NCBI GenBank assembly: GCA_944319735.1
Contig: CALUEU010000001.1
Coordinates: forward strand, 186,001 to 250,000
DNA: 64,000 nt
Direction of reading: 5' to 3'
Source of the DNA: an uncultured Methanomassiliicoccus sp.
Lineage (GTDB): Archaea; Thermoplasmatota; Thermoplasmata; Methanomassiliicoccales; Methanomassiliicoccaceae
The notes beneath the pieces were generated by a model. That model searched no databases. It saw only the letters and a program-made list of their open reading frames with translations, and had not been told where the DNA came from. Below are positions 26,803 through 39,386 of this stretch, one piece after another (positions within the stretch are counted from its first letter, which is position 1; the number at the start of each line of letters is the position of its first letter). The position numbers were made by a program, and so were the translations under genes.

Positions 26803-27452
26803 GAATAGATCTCCATATGCATACGTTTCTCAGTGATGGGGAACTTTTACCAATAGAGCTGGCAAGAAGGGCAGCGGTAATGAATCATGAAGTAATTGCA
26901 TTCACAGATCATGCTTCACTAAGTAACTTGGAAGATATCATCTTAAAATGCACTAAGGATGCAATTCTTGCTGAAGAGTATGGATTGAAAGTTCTTCCTG
27001 GGGTGGAAATTACACACGTTCCGCCATCTAAAATTGCAGAAGTTTCTGAAAAAGCCAAGAAACTAGGGGCTAAAATAGTGGTAATTCATGGAGAGACTAT
27101 CTCTGAGCCAGTAGCACCAGGAACAAATCATGCTTCAGTCATGTGCGAATATGTGGATATTTTAGCACATCCAGGATTTATAACTGAGACTGATGCTAAA
27201 TTAGCTGCGGATAACGGCGTTATTTTAGAAATTACATCTAGGCCGTCACACGCATTGACGAATGGGCATGTTGCTGCCACAGCAAAAAAATGCGGTGCTG
27301 AGATGGTTGTTAACACGGATACGCATTCTCCCAAAGACATAATCACAGAAGAAAGAGCGATGCAAATTGCAATGGGAGCTGGCCTTACAAGTTCAGACGC
27401 AGAAAAATGCGTTTATGATATTCCTAAAAGCTTGGTAAGGAAATTAATATGA
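26799..27452 (+). CDS. PHP-domain phosphoesterase, candidate histidinol phosphatase
   Basis: 217-residue PHP (polymerase and histidinol phosphatase) metal hydrolase: DLHMHTFLSDGEL at the N-terminus, AFTDHASL near 34, VIHGETIS near 88, HPGF near 125 and NTDTHSPKD near 172 supply the trinuclear metal ligands. It is embedded in the his operon with 4-nt overlaps on both sides, and no HisB-N-type phosphatase is present. That makes it the obvious candidate to dephosphorylate histidinol phosphate, although it is shorter than HisJ/HisK and resembles general archaeal PHP proteins. Activity is inferred. Confidence 0.8.
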   Translation: MRIDLHMHTFLSDGELLPIELARRAAVMNHEVIAFTDHASLSNLEDIILKCTKDAILAEEYGLKVLPGVEITHVPPSKIAEVSEKAKKLGAKIVVIHGETISEPVAPGTNHASVMCEYVDILAHPGFITETDAKLAADNGVILEITSRPSHALTNGHVAATAKKCGAEMVVNTDTHSPKDIITEERAMQIAMGAGLTSSDAEKCVYDIPKSLVRKLI

Positions 27453-28261
27453 AGTTTCGAATTGCTTTTCAAGGAATTAAGGGAGCATATAGTGAAGATG
27501 CTTGTAGCAAGATATTCGGCAAATCTGAAACTATACCTTGCCATGACTTTTATGAGTTATTTTTAAAAGTAGCTTGTGGAGATGCCACTCATGGGGTAGT
27601 ACCTGTAGAGAACTCACTTCATGGGAGCGTCACTCAAGTAAATGACCTACTGTTGGAAAATGACCTAACTGTCACAAAAGAAACCGTTATCCAGATTAAA
27701 CATTGTCTGATAGTGCATCCAGAATCAGATATATCTAAGATAAAAAGAGTATATTCTCACCCACAAGCACTGGGACAATGCAGTAGATATCTTAATGAGA
27801 TGTCATGGGAGATAATGTCTGCGTATGATACAGCAGGTTCGGTAAAGATGATTGCAGACAGCGGTAATGAGGATGAAGCTGCAATAGCATCAAAGCGTGC
27901 AGCAGAAGAATATGGTATGAAAGTTGTCGCAGAAAATATACAAAATGAGCCTCAGAATTACACTAGATTTTTTGTTATAGAAAAAAATCCTGAAAACATA
28001 GATGGAAATCGTCTTTCTATAGCGTTTGCGGTGAGAGATGCCCCAGGTGCATTGTATGGAGCACTAGAATCCTTTGCGAAAAATGATGTTAATCTTACCA
28101 GATTAGAATCAAGACCAAGAAAAAATCATCCCTGGGAATATGTATTTTATGCAGATATGGATTGGAGTGAAAATGCATCAAAAGCAACAGCAGAATTGAG
28201 TAAAAAAGCTGCATTTGTAAAAATAATTGGAAGATATTCACGAATAACAGATGAAATATAA
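27449..28261 (+). CDS. pheA: Prephenate dehydratase
   Basis: Converts prephenate to phenylpyruvate. 270 residues: catalytic domain 1-180 (FQGIKGAYSEDA, VPVENSLHGSV, the TRF motif in NYTRFFVIEK near 170) and a C-terminal ACT domain (about 190-265) carrying the ESRPRKNHPWEYVFYAD motif for phenylalanine feedback. It overlaps the PHP gene by 4 nt, so an aromatic gene ends the histidine operon, separated from the aro operon that makes its substrate. Confidence 0.94.
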   Translation: MKFRIAFQGIKGAYSEDACSKIFGKSETIPCHDFYELFLKVACGDATHGVVPVENSLHGSVTQVNDLLLENDLTVTKETVIQIKHCLIVHPESDISKIKRVYSHPQALGQCSRYLNEMSWEIMSAYDTAGSVKMIADSGNEDEAAIASKRAAEEYGMKVVAENIQNEPQNYTRFFVIEKNPENIDGNRLSIAFAVRDAPGALYGALESFAKNDVNLTRLESRPRKNHPWEYVFYADMDWSENASKATAELSKKAAFVKIIGRYSRITDEI

Positions 28262-28297
28262 CCAAAATCTTTATTCTACATATTTAATCACCTTTCA

Positions 28298-28852
28298 ATG
28301 GCAAGACGTAGACGCGGTAGCCCAATTGAAGAAGAGAAGCCAATTTATACTGAAAAAATACCCTTGAGCCTCATGCCAAGAAAATGGATGAGAGGTAAAA
28401 AATGGAGTAGACTTGAAAATCTAGGAAGATTTGTTGGCATATTTCTCATATTTATGGCAGTCTTGACTGCAGCCTACGATCTGGAAATAATCTATTCTGC
28501 CATATTTCTAATTGGAGCAGTACTTGTATTTTATATAACTGAAGTATTGAGCCCAGATGCTCAAAGGGTGATCAGGCCCATTAGAGTATATAAAAACGGA
28601 GTTTTAGTATACACAACCAGCTTTGAAAAAGCATTAGGAAAAAGGTCATTTTTGACATCAGATGATGTTAAGGGAATTAAAGTGAGGAGAATGAATCTTC
28701 AAACTGAAGAAGGTATACAAAATCTTCCTACTCACCTAACTTTCGTACTCAACAACAATATGAAAATTAAAATGGGCAGAAGAAATTGTACAGAACTTCA
28801 AACAATAATTGGTATGTTGGATGATCTTGGCATCAAAGAAATTGGACTGTGA
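28298..28852 (+). CDS. Two-helix membrane protein of unknown function
   Basis: 184 residues. A very basic N-terminus (ARRRRG, later RKWMRGKKWSR) precedes two hydrophobic helices at about 47-64 and 66-84, followed by a soluble C-terminal domain of about 95 residues (beta-rich, perhaps PH-like: VYKNGVLVYTTSFEKAL). I recognise no family. It follows pheA by 36 nt and may have its own promoter (tatttaatc near 28279). Confidence 0.65.
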   Translation: MARRRRGSPIEEEKPIYTEKIPLSLMPRKWMRGKKWSRLENLGRFVGIFLIFMAVLTAAYDLEIIYSAIFLIGAVLVFYITEVLSPDAQRVIRPIRVYKNGVLVYTTSFEKALGKRSFLTSDDVKGIKVRRMNLQTEEGIQNLPTHLTFVLNNNMKIKMGRRNCTELQTIIGMLDDLGIKEIGL

Positions 28853-29019
28853 GATCTGTACAAACAATAATCACACAGCAGAGATGATAAAAGCTGTCTA
28901 AATGAGATTGTCAATGTTGTGCTTGAATTAGTCATATCTAACTTCAAATTTCATAATGAATTGTCTCAAATCTACCATGATCCAATAACTAAAATATATT
29001 AACAATGTATCTTAACAAC

Positions 29020-29802
29020 ATGCAGCCAAAAATCGGCATTGTTGGGGGTACGGGTGTATACCCAGATAAATTAGAGATAACAAATGAGATTGATGTTCAT
29101 ACTCCATATGGTCCTCCATCTAGCTCAATAGCCATAGGAATAATAAATGAGATAGAAGTAGCATTTCTTCCCCGCCATGGTAAAAACCATACAATTCCAC
29201 CACATATGATCAACTATAGAGCTAACATATCTGCACTAAAACAAATTGGAATTGAAAGAATAATCTCACCCTGCGCGGTAGGATCTCTTAAAGAAGAGTA
29301 CAAACCAGGTGATATGGTCATAGTGGACCAATTTATTGACTTCACGAAATCAAGAAAATATACATTTTTTGATGGCCCCAAAACTGAGCATATTGCAATA
29401 CCTGATCCGTTCTGTCCAGAATTAAATGAAATTGCAAAAGAAGAGTGTAAAAAGCTAAGTATAAATTCACATGACAAAGGGACCTGTGTATGTATTGAAG
29501 GACCGAGGTTCTCAACTCGTGCAGAATCAAAGATGTTTAGACAATTTGCTGATATAATTAGTATGACCTTAGTTCCAGAATGCCAATTAGCAAGAGAGAT
29601 GAATATGTGCTATATGTCTCTGGCAACAATTACGGATTATGATGCATGGTCTGAAGAAACTGTTGATGCCATGACAGTATCAAAAGTCATGGAAGAAAAT
29701 TCAGAAAAGATTAAGAATCTATTAGGGGCAATTATACCAAAAATACCAGTTGAAAAAGAAAAATGCAACTGTTCCAATACCTTGGAACTATCAGCATTAT
29801 AA
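29020..29802 (+). CDS. mtnP: S-methyl-5'-thioadenosine phosphorylase family
   Basis: Phosphorolysis of 5'-methylthioadenosine (or methylthioinosine) in methionine salvage. 260 residues: GIVGGTGVYPD, RHGKNHTIPPHMINYRANI near 51, CIEGPRFSTRAESKMFR near 157 and MTLVPECQLARE near 182 are the MTAP/PNP type II landmarks. The TATA box at 28991-29000 puts transcription at about 29020, so the second ATG (29020) is preferred to that at 29005, giving a leaderless message. The C-terminus has an unusual KCNC cysteine pair. Confidence 0.88.
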   Translation: MQPKIGIVGGTGVYPDKLEITNEIDVHTPYGPPSSSIAIGIINEIEVAFLPRHGKNHTIPPHMINYRANISALKQIGIERIISPCAVGSLKEEYKPGDMVIVDQFIDFTKSRKYTFFDGPKTEHIAIPDPFCPELNEIAKEECKKLSINSHDKGTCVCIEGPRFSTRAESKMFRQFADIISMTLVPECQLAREMNMCYMSLATITDYDAWSEETVDAMTVSKVMEENSEKIKNLLGAIIPKIPVEKEKCNCSNTLELSAL

Positions 29803-29813
29803 TATTTTTACAT

Positions 29814-29844
29814 AATGGGGGGCATGTAATCTAAGCCCTCCATT
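29814..29844 (+). terminator. Hairpin between mtnP and the 23S rRNA 3' end
   Basis: AATGGGGGGC (29814-29823) pairs with GCCCTCCATT (29835-29844), one mismatch, 11-nt loop. It sits 12 nt after the mtnP stop between two convergent transcripts and is likely to mark a 3' end. No further gene is visible between here and the rRNA. Confidence 0.4.
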
Positions 29845-29973
29845 ATCTTTGTAATAAATCAGGCTGATTAACATCATCCTCTTTTGAAAAAGCCTACGCC
29901 TTAGAAAAAACATTAAAAGTAGAACTAAAATAACAAAATAAACCAAAAAAATCCCAATTAAGGGATGGAAGAA

Positions 29974-29996
29974 GATCATACGCAATTCGATTGACT

Positions 29997-30009
<13 letters not shown>
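29974..30009 (-). repeat. 3' arm of the 23S rRNA processing stem
   Basis: Complementary to 32936-32971: an outer 16-bp helix (GATCATAYGCAATTCG), a non-matching 10-nt centre, and an inner 10-bp helix (AAGTCGACAC) forming the end of helix 1. This helix-internal loop-helix layout is the bulge-helix-bulge type substrate of archaeal splicing endonuclease used to excise pre-23S. Confidence 0.75.
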
Positions 30010-32935
<2,926 letters not shown>

Positions 32936-32950
<15 letters not shown>

Positions 32951-32971
32951 ACGTCCGAATTGCATATGATC
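32936..32971 (-). repeat. 5' arm of the 23S rRNA processing stem
   Basis: Pairs with 29974-30009 (26 of 36 positions complementary, in two blocks flanking a 10-nt unpaired centre). The inner block belongs to mature helix 1 and the outer block to the spacer. Confidence 0.75.
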
Positions 32972-33190
32972 GAATTCACTGAACAATAACGTTATCTTCC
33001 AAACCATTATTGTTCTCCATCTCTTCCCCGGGAAATACATTTCTCGGGTGCACATTAAATGTTACGGTAATTGCGTCCGAATATTTCTATTCGACCGCAG
33101 CTCCCCTCCATATCTGAAGGAGTATATATAGCTTAGCATAGGAAACAATCCTACACCCCTGAAGTCTTACCGACTTACTCAGGTATCCCA
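32972..33190 (-). other. Structured leader of the 23S rRNA transcript
   Basis: Between the promoter and the processing stem the leader folds into a series of strong hairpins: GAACAATAA/TTATTGTTC (32981-33015), CCCGGGAAAT/ATTTCTCGGG (33027-33048), CGAATA-TTTC-TATTCG (near 33078-33093), and a long arm near 33135-33197 closed by TAGCATRGGA pairing. No tRNA or 5S sequence is in it. Confidence 0.6.
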
Positions 33191-33210
33191 TGCTATACAC
33201 AACTAGTATA

Positions 33211-33218
33211 TAAATATT
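33211..33218 (-). promoter_or_regulatory. 23S rRNA promoter TATA box
   Basis: Minus-strand TTTATATA, about 25 nt before the start of the structured leader. The same TTTATATA octamer is found before the 16S gene (near 55,733). Confidence 0.6.
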
Positions 33219-33406
33219 TCCAAGAAACACATCTTGGCTACATTAAAGTAGCACAAAACATGATGCACAGGAAGCTATACCATTAGATGATAAGAACATC
33301 TCAGTACTTAATGATGCTACATTTATGATTTATACTGCAAAAATATAGCATTTTGGGGCTTTCAATCGAAGTTTATATATGTAAGTGTACAATACAGGGA
33401 AATATA

Positions 33407-33478
33407 GGGCTGATAGATCAGCGGTAGATCGCATGATTTGCAATCATGAGGCCGCGGGTTCAAGTCCCGCTCAGTCCA
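33407..33478 (+). tRNA. tRNA-Ala (anticodon TGC)
   Basis: Complete cloverleaf: acceptor GGGCTGA/TCAGTCC including the G3-U70 wobble pair that specifies alanine, D-arm, anticodon stem CATGA/TCATG around loop TTTGCAA, T-arm GCGGG-TTCAAGT-CCCGC, discriminator A. CCA follows in the genome (33479-33481). TATA box tttatatat (33371-33380) is about 27-30 nt upstream. It diverges from the 23S gene, although in many archaea tRNA-Ala(TGC) lies in the 16S-23S spacer. Confidence 0.97.
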
Positions 33479-33481
33479 CCA

Positions 33482-33958
33482 TTTTATAATTTTAAAAAGA
33501 ATAGAGCTTGTGCTTCATTATGCTATAAAAAGCATAACCTAATCATACTGGAATATTGCTCTTACAATAGCCTTCTGAAAATAATTAAATCAACATTATT
33601 AGAAACCTATCATGATTGTGAGAGTTGCTGGATATCTTAAAATCATATCTGAAGCAGATGAAAGATCCATGCTCCACACATCCATCTAAAGATAACAAAA
33701 TTAGATTGTTATTTTTCAGAAAGACAGGCTAATGCAGCCAAGATTAAAAGAAGATTAAATCGAATATGATGCTTACAGCATCTAAATCTGGTTATGCGAA
33801 TATCGGAGCATAAAAACATCAAAGAGATTGATGTAACACAGATTGCACACTGAGAAGCCATATGAGATACGTATCTAATGGGTTAAAACATAAATGGAGT
33901 GTTTATTCCATCAATAATAATGATCGCATTAAAAAAAATTAAAAGGAGCTTAATCAGA
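33482..33958. other. Gene-free stretch after tRNA-Ala
   Basis: About 480 nt of AT-rich sequence with no ORF showing a start, codon bias or recognisable motif. Short fragments such as MIVRVAGYLKIISEADERSM (from 33611) and SHMRYVSNGLKHKWSVYS (near 33,860) are broken by stops and could be gene remains, but I cannot assign them. Confidence 0.5.
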
Positions 33959-35413
33959 TTAAGCCCCATTTAGTCTATAATCATATTCTCCATCACGCAG
34001 TCTTTCCATTATTCGATCTGAAACTTTTGAAAGTTCATTCTCATAAAAATATCCAGAAGTGATGTTGCGTTCGCCCATTGATGACAGTAATGAAATTTTA
34101 CATTTTGCAAGATCAAAATGCCTGGCTATATGGGAAGAACGTGTTTCTATTATCTGAACTCTATCGTATGAAACAATAGATGTCTCTCTATCCACTATCC
34201 CATTTACAAATGTAAATAGGTCTTTTCCCATGTCAAATTCTCGTATGGTGTAAGACTGATGAGCAGCCACAAATAATGAAGCTACAGTCAATACTGCCAA
34301 TAGACCAAATATGTAGACGATCGAAGACGAACTGTTTAAGCCACCAATATCTAATATATATGGCATAGAGATGAATCCAACAGCTACAAGAATTAAGACT
34401 GCAACGATGGCTGCTAATGAGTATCCAAATAATATTGGATATTTGGCTACTGCTGGTTGTTTGATTGAATGGTGGTCATAAATGAATTCCGGTAAAAGTT
34501 CATTCATGACTCCAGGTATAAGAGCATCATTTGCAAGAAGACAGATTGTTGGTTGTTTACCATTTGAATCACTTAGCCCGACAACCTCCAACTCAATTGA
34601 TGATTTTTTTAATAATCTAGCCAGAAATGGTTGTTTTATACAAACTGCATTTATCCTTGAAATTTTGAATGATGACCTATACGTCTGAAGCATCCCATGC
34701 TGGACATGTATTGAATCTCCATTGCGATACATTTTAAAATTGTAAAACTTTATTACGCCTCCTAAAGATGGGAGTATTTCTGTCAATATAAACAAAATCA
34801 GAGGAACCATTACTCCAGAACCTTGTAAGAATAAAGATATAATAGTCCATGCCAAAAATATCAATGCAAGAAGTGATTGTCCCGTAGGCATTCCAAAGAT
34901 ACTGTGGATTAATATGTCTTTGAATGTAAAGTTGATTAGTGGCTTGACGTCATCAGCAGCAACACATTCAGCATACGAATGGTCAAATAGTTTAGCTGAA
35001 AGTTCTGCTCTAACTTTTACAGCAAAATCCTCCTTGAATACCAATGTTGCTTCTGGTTCTAATGCATTAACACCAGAGTTTATGTTTATCTTAAGAGCAG
35101 AAGTTCCAAACAATCTATTCAAAATTTTACGCTCTATATTTACAGACGCTATTTTATTGTAAGGTATAGTTTTTTTTACCTTTGATACTAGATTTCTCTC
35201 TATCACCAATTCATCGTCTTCAAAATAGATCAATGTCTTTTTCCACCACAGATATGAAACTATCACGCTGATAATCGCCAATAAAAAAAGATATTTAGAA
35301 TACGAAGTTGTTTCATAGAGCACAAAAAACAAGATTGCTAAAGTAAATAAAACCCCCAATAATTGCTCAATAATGATTGATGGGTGGTGTCTGATCCCTT
35401 CACTGCTGTTCAA
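33959..35413 (-). CDS. Multi-pass membrane protein with PH-like (YdbT/DUF304-type) domains
   Basis: 484 residues with paired hydrophobic helices (about 18-52, 185-225, 335-385), each pair followed by a bacterial-PH-like beta domain; the last one contains the VSYDRVQIIETRSSHIARHFDLAKCKISL pattern, the hallmark of YdbT-type proteins. Three such units appear, as in YdbT. Function is unknown; bacterial YdbS/YdbT pairs are linked to membrane stress and bacteriocin tolerance. Its start overlaps the end of the upstream small PH protein by 14 nt, so the two are made together. Confidence 0.75.
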   Translation of the reverse strand: MNSSEGIRHHPSIIIEQLLGVLFTLAILFFVLYETTSYSKYLFLLAIISVIVSYLWWKKTLIYFEDDELVIERNLVSKVKKTIPYNKIASVNIERKILNRLFGTSALKININSGVNALEPEATLVFKEDFAVKVRAELSAKLFDHSYAECVAADDVKPLINFTFKDILIHSIFGMPTGQSLLALIFLAWTIISLFLQGSGVMVPLILFILTEILPSLGGVIKFYNFKMYRNGDSIHVQHGMLQTYRSSFKISRINAVCIKQPFLARLLKKSSIELEVVGLSDSNGKQPTICLLANDALIPGVMNELLPEFIYDHHSIKQPAVAKYPILFGYSLAAIVAVLILVAVGFISMPYILDIGGLNSSSSIVYIFGLLAVLTVASLFVAAHQSYTIREFDMGKDLFTFVNGIVDRETSIVSYDRVQIIETRSSHIARHFDLAKCKISLLSSMGERNITSGYFYENELSKVSDRIMERLRDGEYDYRLNGA

Positions 35414-35900
35414 TTGAACTACCTCTGTTTTTGATCATGGATCGAATAAATTCATTTAGCATTTCAGCAATTTGTTCTGCATCCTGGCTATCTAAAAATT
35501 CCAGTTTGACTTTTCCACCTGCGGTTGTAACTTCTATATCTGCAAGGCCAAGTGCATTGTTTATAGGCCCTTTTGTTATCTCAACTTGATGAATTCTTTC
35601 AATTGGAACTAAAATACGTCTCAAGATGATTATTCCACGTCTGATGTCTATTTTTTCATTAGTGACTAAGTATCTGTAATGGCGATAATAAATGTGTGGC
35701 GCTATAATAATATAAATAATAGTGATAAATGTCAATGCAATCATCACATATTTTGCATAGTCTAGATATTCATTGTTGTATATACCCATTAGATAATAAA
35801 TACCATAAAATATAATAATTAAAAATATGAAAGATATTGCATATCCTATGTACATTGAGGTTATTGATTTTCGATTAAGCATTTTGTAGTCATCGTTCAT
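35400..35900 (-). CDS. Small PH-domain membrane protein (YdbS-type)
   Basis: 166 residues: two N-terminal transmembrane helices (about 16-38 and 47-68) and one bacterial PH domain (RYLVTNEKIDIRRGIIILRRILVPIERIHQVEI). This is the YdbS layout, and a YdbT-like partner follows in an overlapping gene. ilvD lies 4 nt upstream in the same direction, so the pair may be co-transcribed with it without obvious functional reason. Confidence 0.75.
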   Translation of the reverse strand: MNDDYKMLNRKSITSMYIGYAISFIFLIIIFYGIYYLMGIYNNEYLDYAKYVMIALTFITIIYIIIAPHIYYRHYRYLVTNEKIDIRRGIIILRRILVPIERIHQVEITKGPINNALGLADIEVTTAGGKVKLEFLDSQDAEQIAEMLNEFIRSMIKNRGSSIEQQ

Positions 35901-35904
35901 AATT

Positions 35905-37551
35905 TCACTCCAGGTATGCTCCTTCAGAAGCGTCTTGGACCAATGCCCTGTATTTTTTCAAAACTCCGGTGGGTTTACGGTCTAGAATCTTGATATGTTC
36001 CATACGTTCAGTCAATTCTTCATCGGGAATACATATAGTTAATTTTCTTTCAGGAATATTTATTTCAATAATGTCTCCATCTTTCACTGCGGCAATGGGG
36101 CCATTGTTAAAAGCTTCTGGGGATACGTGACCAATGCTACCACCACGCGTAGCACCAGAAAACCTGCCATCCGTAATGAGTGCAACAGAATCGCCAAGAC
36201 CCATACCTGCAATTAAACTAGTGGGTGAAAGCATTTCTGGCATTCCCGGAGCACCTTTGGGACCTTCATAACGAATAACAACGACCGATCCCGAGATTAC
36301 TTTTCCTGCCATTATCGAATCTATAGCGGCCTGTTCAGAATCAAATACTATGGCAGTACCTTTGAATTTCATCATTTTATCACTAACAGCGGCTTGTTTG
36401 ACTATCGCACCTTTAGGAGCTAGATTTCCTTTTAGGACCGCTATGCCACCTTCCTGATGAAACGGATCATCTAGGGGTCTGATTATTGTCTCGTCAATTA
36501 TTTTGGAGTTTTCTGCAATAGCCATTAATGATTTGCCATTTACTGTCGGAGCATCCTCTAAATGATTTTTCAATCGATTTAAGATTGCAGGCACACCGCC
36601 TGCATTGTCTAGGTCCCGTATGCTGTATGGGCCACTAGGCCTCAGACTGGTTATATGAGGGACCTGTTTAGAAATCGAGTCGAATTCATCCAATGAAATA
36701 GAATATCCAAATGATTTTGCAATTGCGGGAATATGCAATGCGGTGTTTGTAGATCCACCTATAGCCATATCAACTCTTATTGCATTCCTAAAAGATCTGA
36801 GATCTATTATGTCATGAGATCTTGTATTATTCTTTACTAATTCTACAATTTTATGCCCTGTTTCCCTTGCAATTTTTAATTTTTTATCATCAACTGCCAG
36901 AGAAGTTCCACATCCTGTCAGACTTAAACCAAGTACTTCAGTAAGACAAGCCATTGTGTTTGCAGTAAATAAACCTGAACAACTTCCTTCACCAGGGCAA
37001 GCAGCACACTCTATACCTGTTACATAGGATTCGTCAACTTTACCTGCTTTGCATTCCCCAATTGCTTCAAAGATGGATTGCAGGTCTAATTTTTTTCCAT
37101 CTTTTACTCCAACTTCCATTGCTCCACCAGTAAGCATCACTACGGGAATGTTCATTCTGCCGGCTGCAATTAACATACCTGGTGTAACTTTATCACAATT
37201 TGTTACTCCAACCCATCCATCTAGAGCATGGCCTTCCACCATAATTTCGCAACAGTCTGCAATCGTTTCCCTGGAAACCAGAGAGTATCTCATTCCTTTA
37301 TGGCCCATTGCAATACCATCACAAACTGCTGGGACTCCAAAAACAAAAGGAACTCCTCCTGCCTCAATTATTCCTTTTTTAACCTCATCAACAAGACGAT
37401 TTAGATGTATATGTCCGGGAACAATCTCATTCCAAGAATTAGCAATACCAACAAAAGGTTTCTTCATTTGTTCATCAGTTAAACCAGTTGCACGCAGCAA
37501 ACTACGACTTGGCGCCTTTTCAAGTCCGGTCTTTATCTGATCGCTTCTCAT
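35905..37551 (-). CDS. ilvD: Dihydroxy-acid dehydratase
   Basis: Fe-S dehydratase forming 2-keto acids for Val, Ile and Leu. 548 residues; cluster cysteines in GVTNCDKVTPGM near residue 117 and ACPGEGSCSGLFTANTMACL near 190, plus the Mg-binding and C-terminal TDGRFSGATRGGSIGHVSPEA block near 456. Its product goes to IlvE (1.1 kb). The start ATG is preceded by a TATA-like element about 25 nt upstream, suggesting a leaderless message. Confidence 0.95.
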   Translation of the reverse strand: MRSDQIKTGLEKAPSRSLLRATGLTDEQMKKPFVGIANSWNEIVPGHIHLNRLVDEVKKGIIEAGGVPFVFGVPAVCDGIAMGHKGMRYSLVSRETIADCCEIMVEGHALDGWVGVTNCDKVTPGMLIAAGRMNIPVVMLTGGAMEVGVKDGKKLDLQSIFEAIGECKAGKVDESYVTGIECAACPGEGSCSGLFTANTMACLTEVLGLSLTGCGTSLAVDDKKLKIARETGHKIVELVKNNTRSHDIIDLRSFRNAIRVDMAIGGSTNTALHIPAIAKSFGYSISLDEFDSISKQVPHITSLRPSGPYSIRDLDNAGGVPAILNRLKNHLEDAPTVNGKSLMAIAENSKIIDETIIRPLDDPFHQEGGIAVLKGNLAPKGAIVKQAAVSDKMMKFKGTAIVFDSEQAAIDSIMAGKVISGSVVVIRYEGPKGAPGMPEMLSPTSLIAGMGLGDSVALITDGRFSGATRGGSIGHVSPEAFNNGPIAAVKDGDIIEINIPERKLTICIPDEELTERMEHIKILDRKPTGVLKKYRALVQDASEGAYLE

Positions 37552-37562
37552 TGGGTTTGCGA

Positions 37563-37572
37563 TGACATGTCA
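37563..37572 (-). promoter_or_regulatory. Palindrome in the ilvD promoter
   Basis: TGACATGTCA is a perfect 10-bp palindrome lying between a TATA-like TATTTTTATG (near 37578) and the ilvD start. Same relative position as the palindromes of ilvE, aro and his but a different sequence. Candidate operator. Confidence 0.35.
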
Positions 37573-37694
37573 CATAAAAATACTTGTCTAGTAAATGTCG
37601 ATAAAAGTATACAGAATGCAGACATAATGTGCATTTTAAAAACAATTAGATAGTACAAAAATAGAATAAAGAAAGAGGTTTAAAAGGTGTTGGT

Positions 37695-38012
37695 TTAAGA
37701 TCTTAATACGATCTCAATATTTACGCCATCAGGAACTTGAATTCTCATAAGCTGCCTTAAAGCACGCTCATCAGCATCAAGATCAATCAGACGCTTGTGG
37801 ATACGCATTTCCCAACGGTCCCATGTTTCGGAACCTTCTCCATCAGGGCATTTCCTAACTGGAACAACCAACCTTTTGGTTGGAAGTGGGATAGGCCCAC
37901 GGATCGCAACCCCAGTTCTTTGAGAAATAGATTTGATCTGACCACAGACACTATCTACTTTCTTGGGGTCTGTACCGCTTAGTGATATTCTTGCTCTCTG
38001 TGCCATAGACAT
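37695..38012 (-). CDS. rpsJ: Ribosomal protein uS10
   Basis: Small-subunit protein S10, about 105 residues. [41 protein letters not shown] and [20 protein letters not shown] are diagnostic. An in-frame upstream ATG at 38063 would run into the EF-1alpha gene; ATG 38012 (or 38006, M-A-Q-R) gives the normal archaeal length. Last gene of the str operon; the spacer from EF-1alpha carries a small CCCAA/TTGGG hairpin. Confidence 0.95.
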   Translation of the reverse strand: MSMAQRARISLSGTDPKKVDSVCGQIKSISQRTGVAIRGPIPLPTKRLVVPVRKCPDGEGSETWDRWEMRIHKRLIDLDADERALRQLMRIQVPDGVNIEIVLRS

Positions 38013-38043
38013 TCGCCCCAAAAAAATTGGGAGGTGAAGAAGA

Positions 38044-39309
<1,266 letters not shown>

Positions 39310-39386
39310 TTCTATATCTCCTGAGTATGTTATATCGGAATTGGTTTCACTTCATTATGTTTGTTGTATATAACGCTTATTCACAA

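Noticed and set aside
32972-33190. A 5S rRNA in the 23S leader
   Set aside because: None of the 5S landmark sequences is present; the hairpins do not form the three-arm 5S fold.
33446-33640. 64-codon ORF beginning inside tRNA-Ala
   Set aside because: It starts in the T-arm of the tRNA and has no motif or ribosome site.
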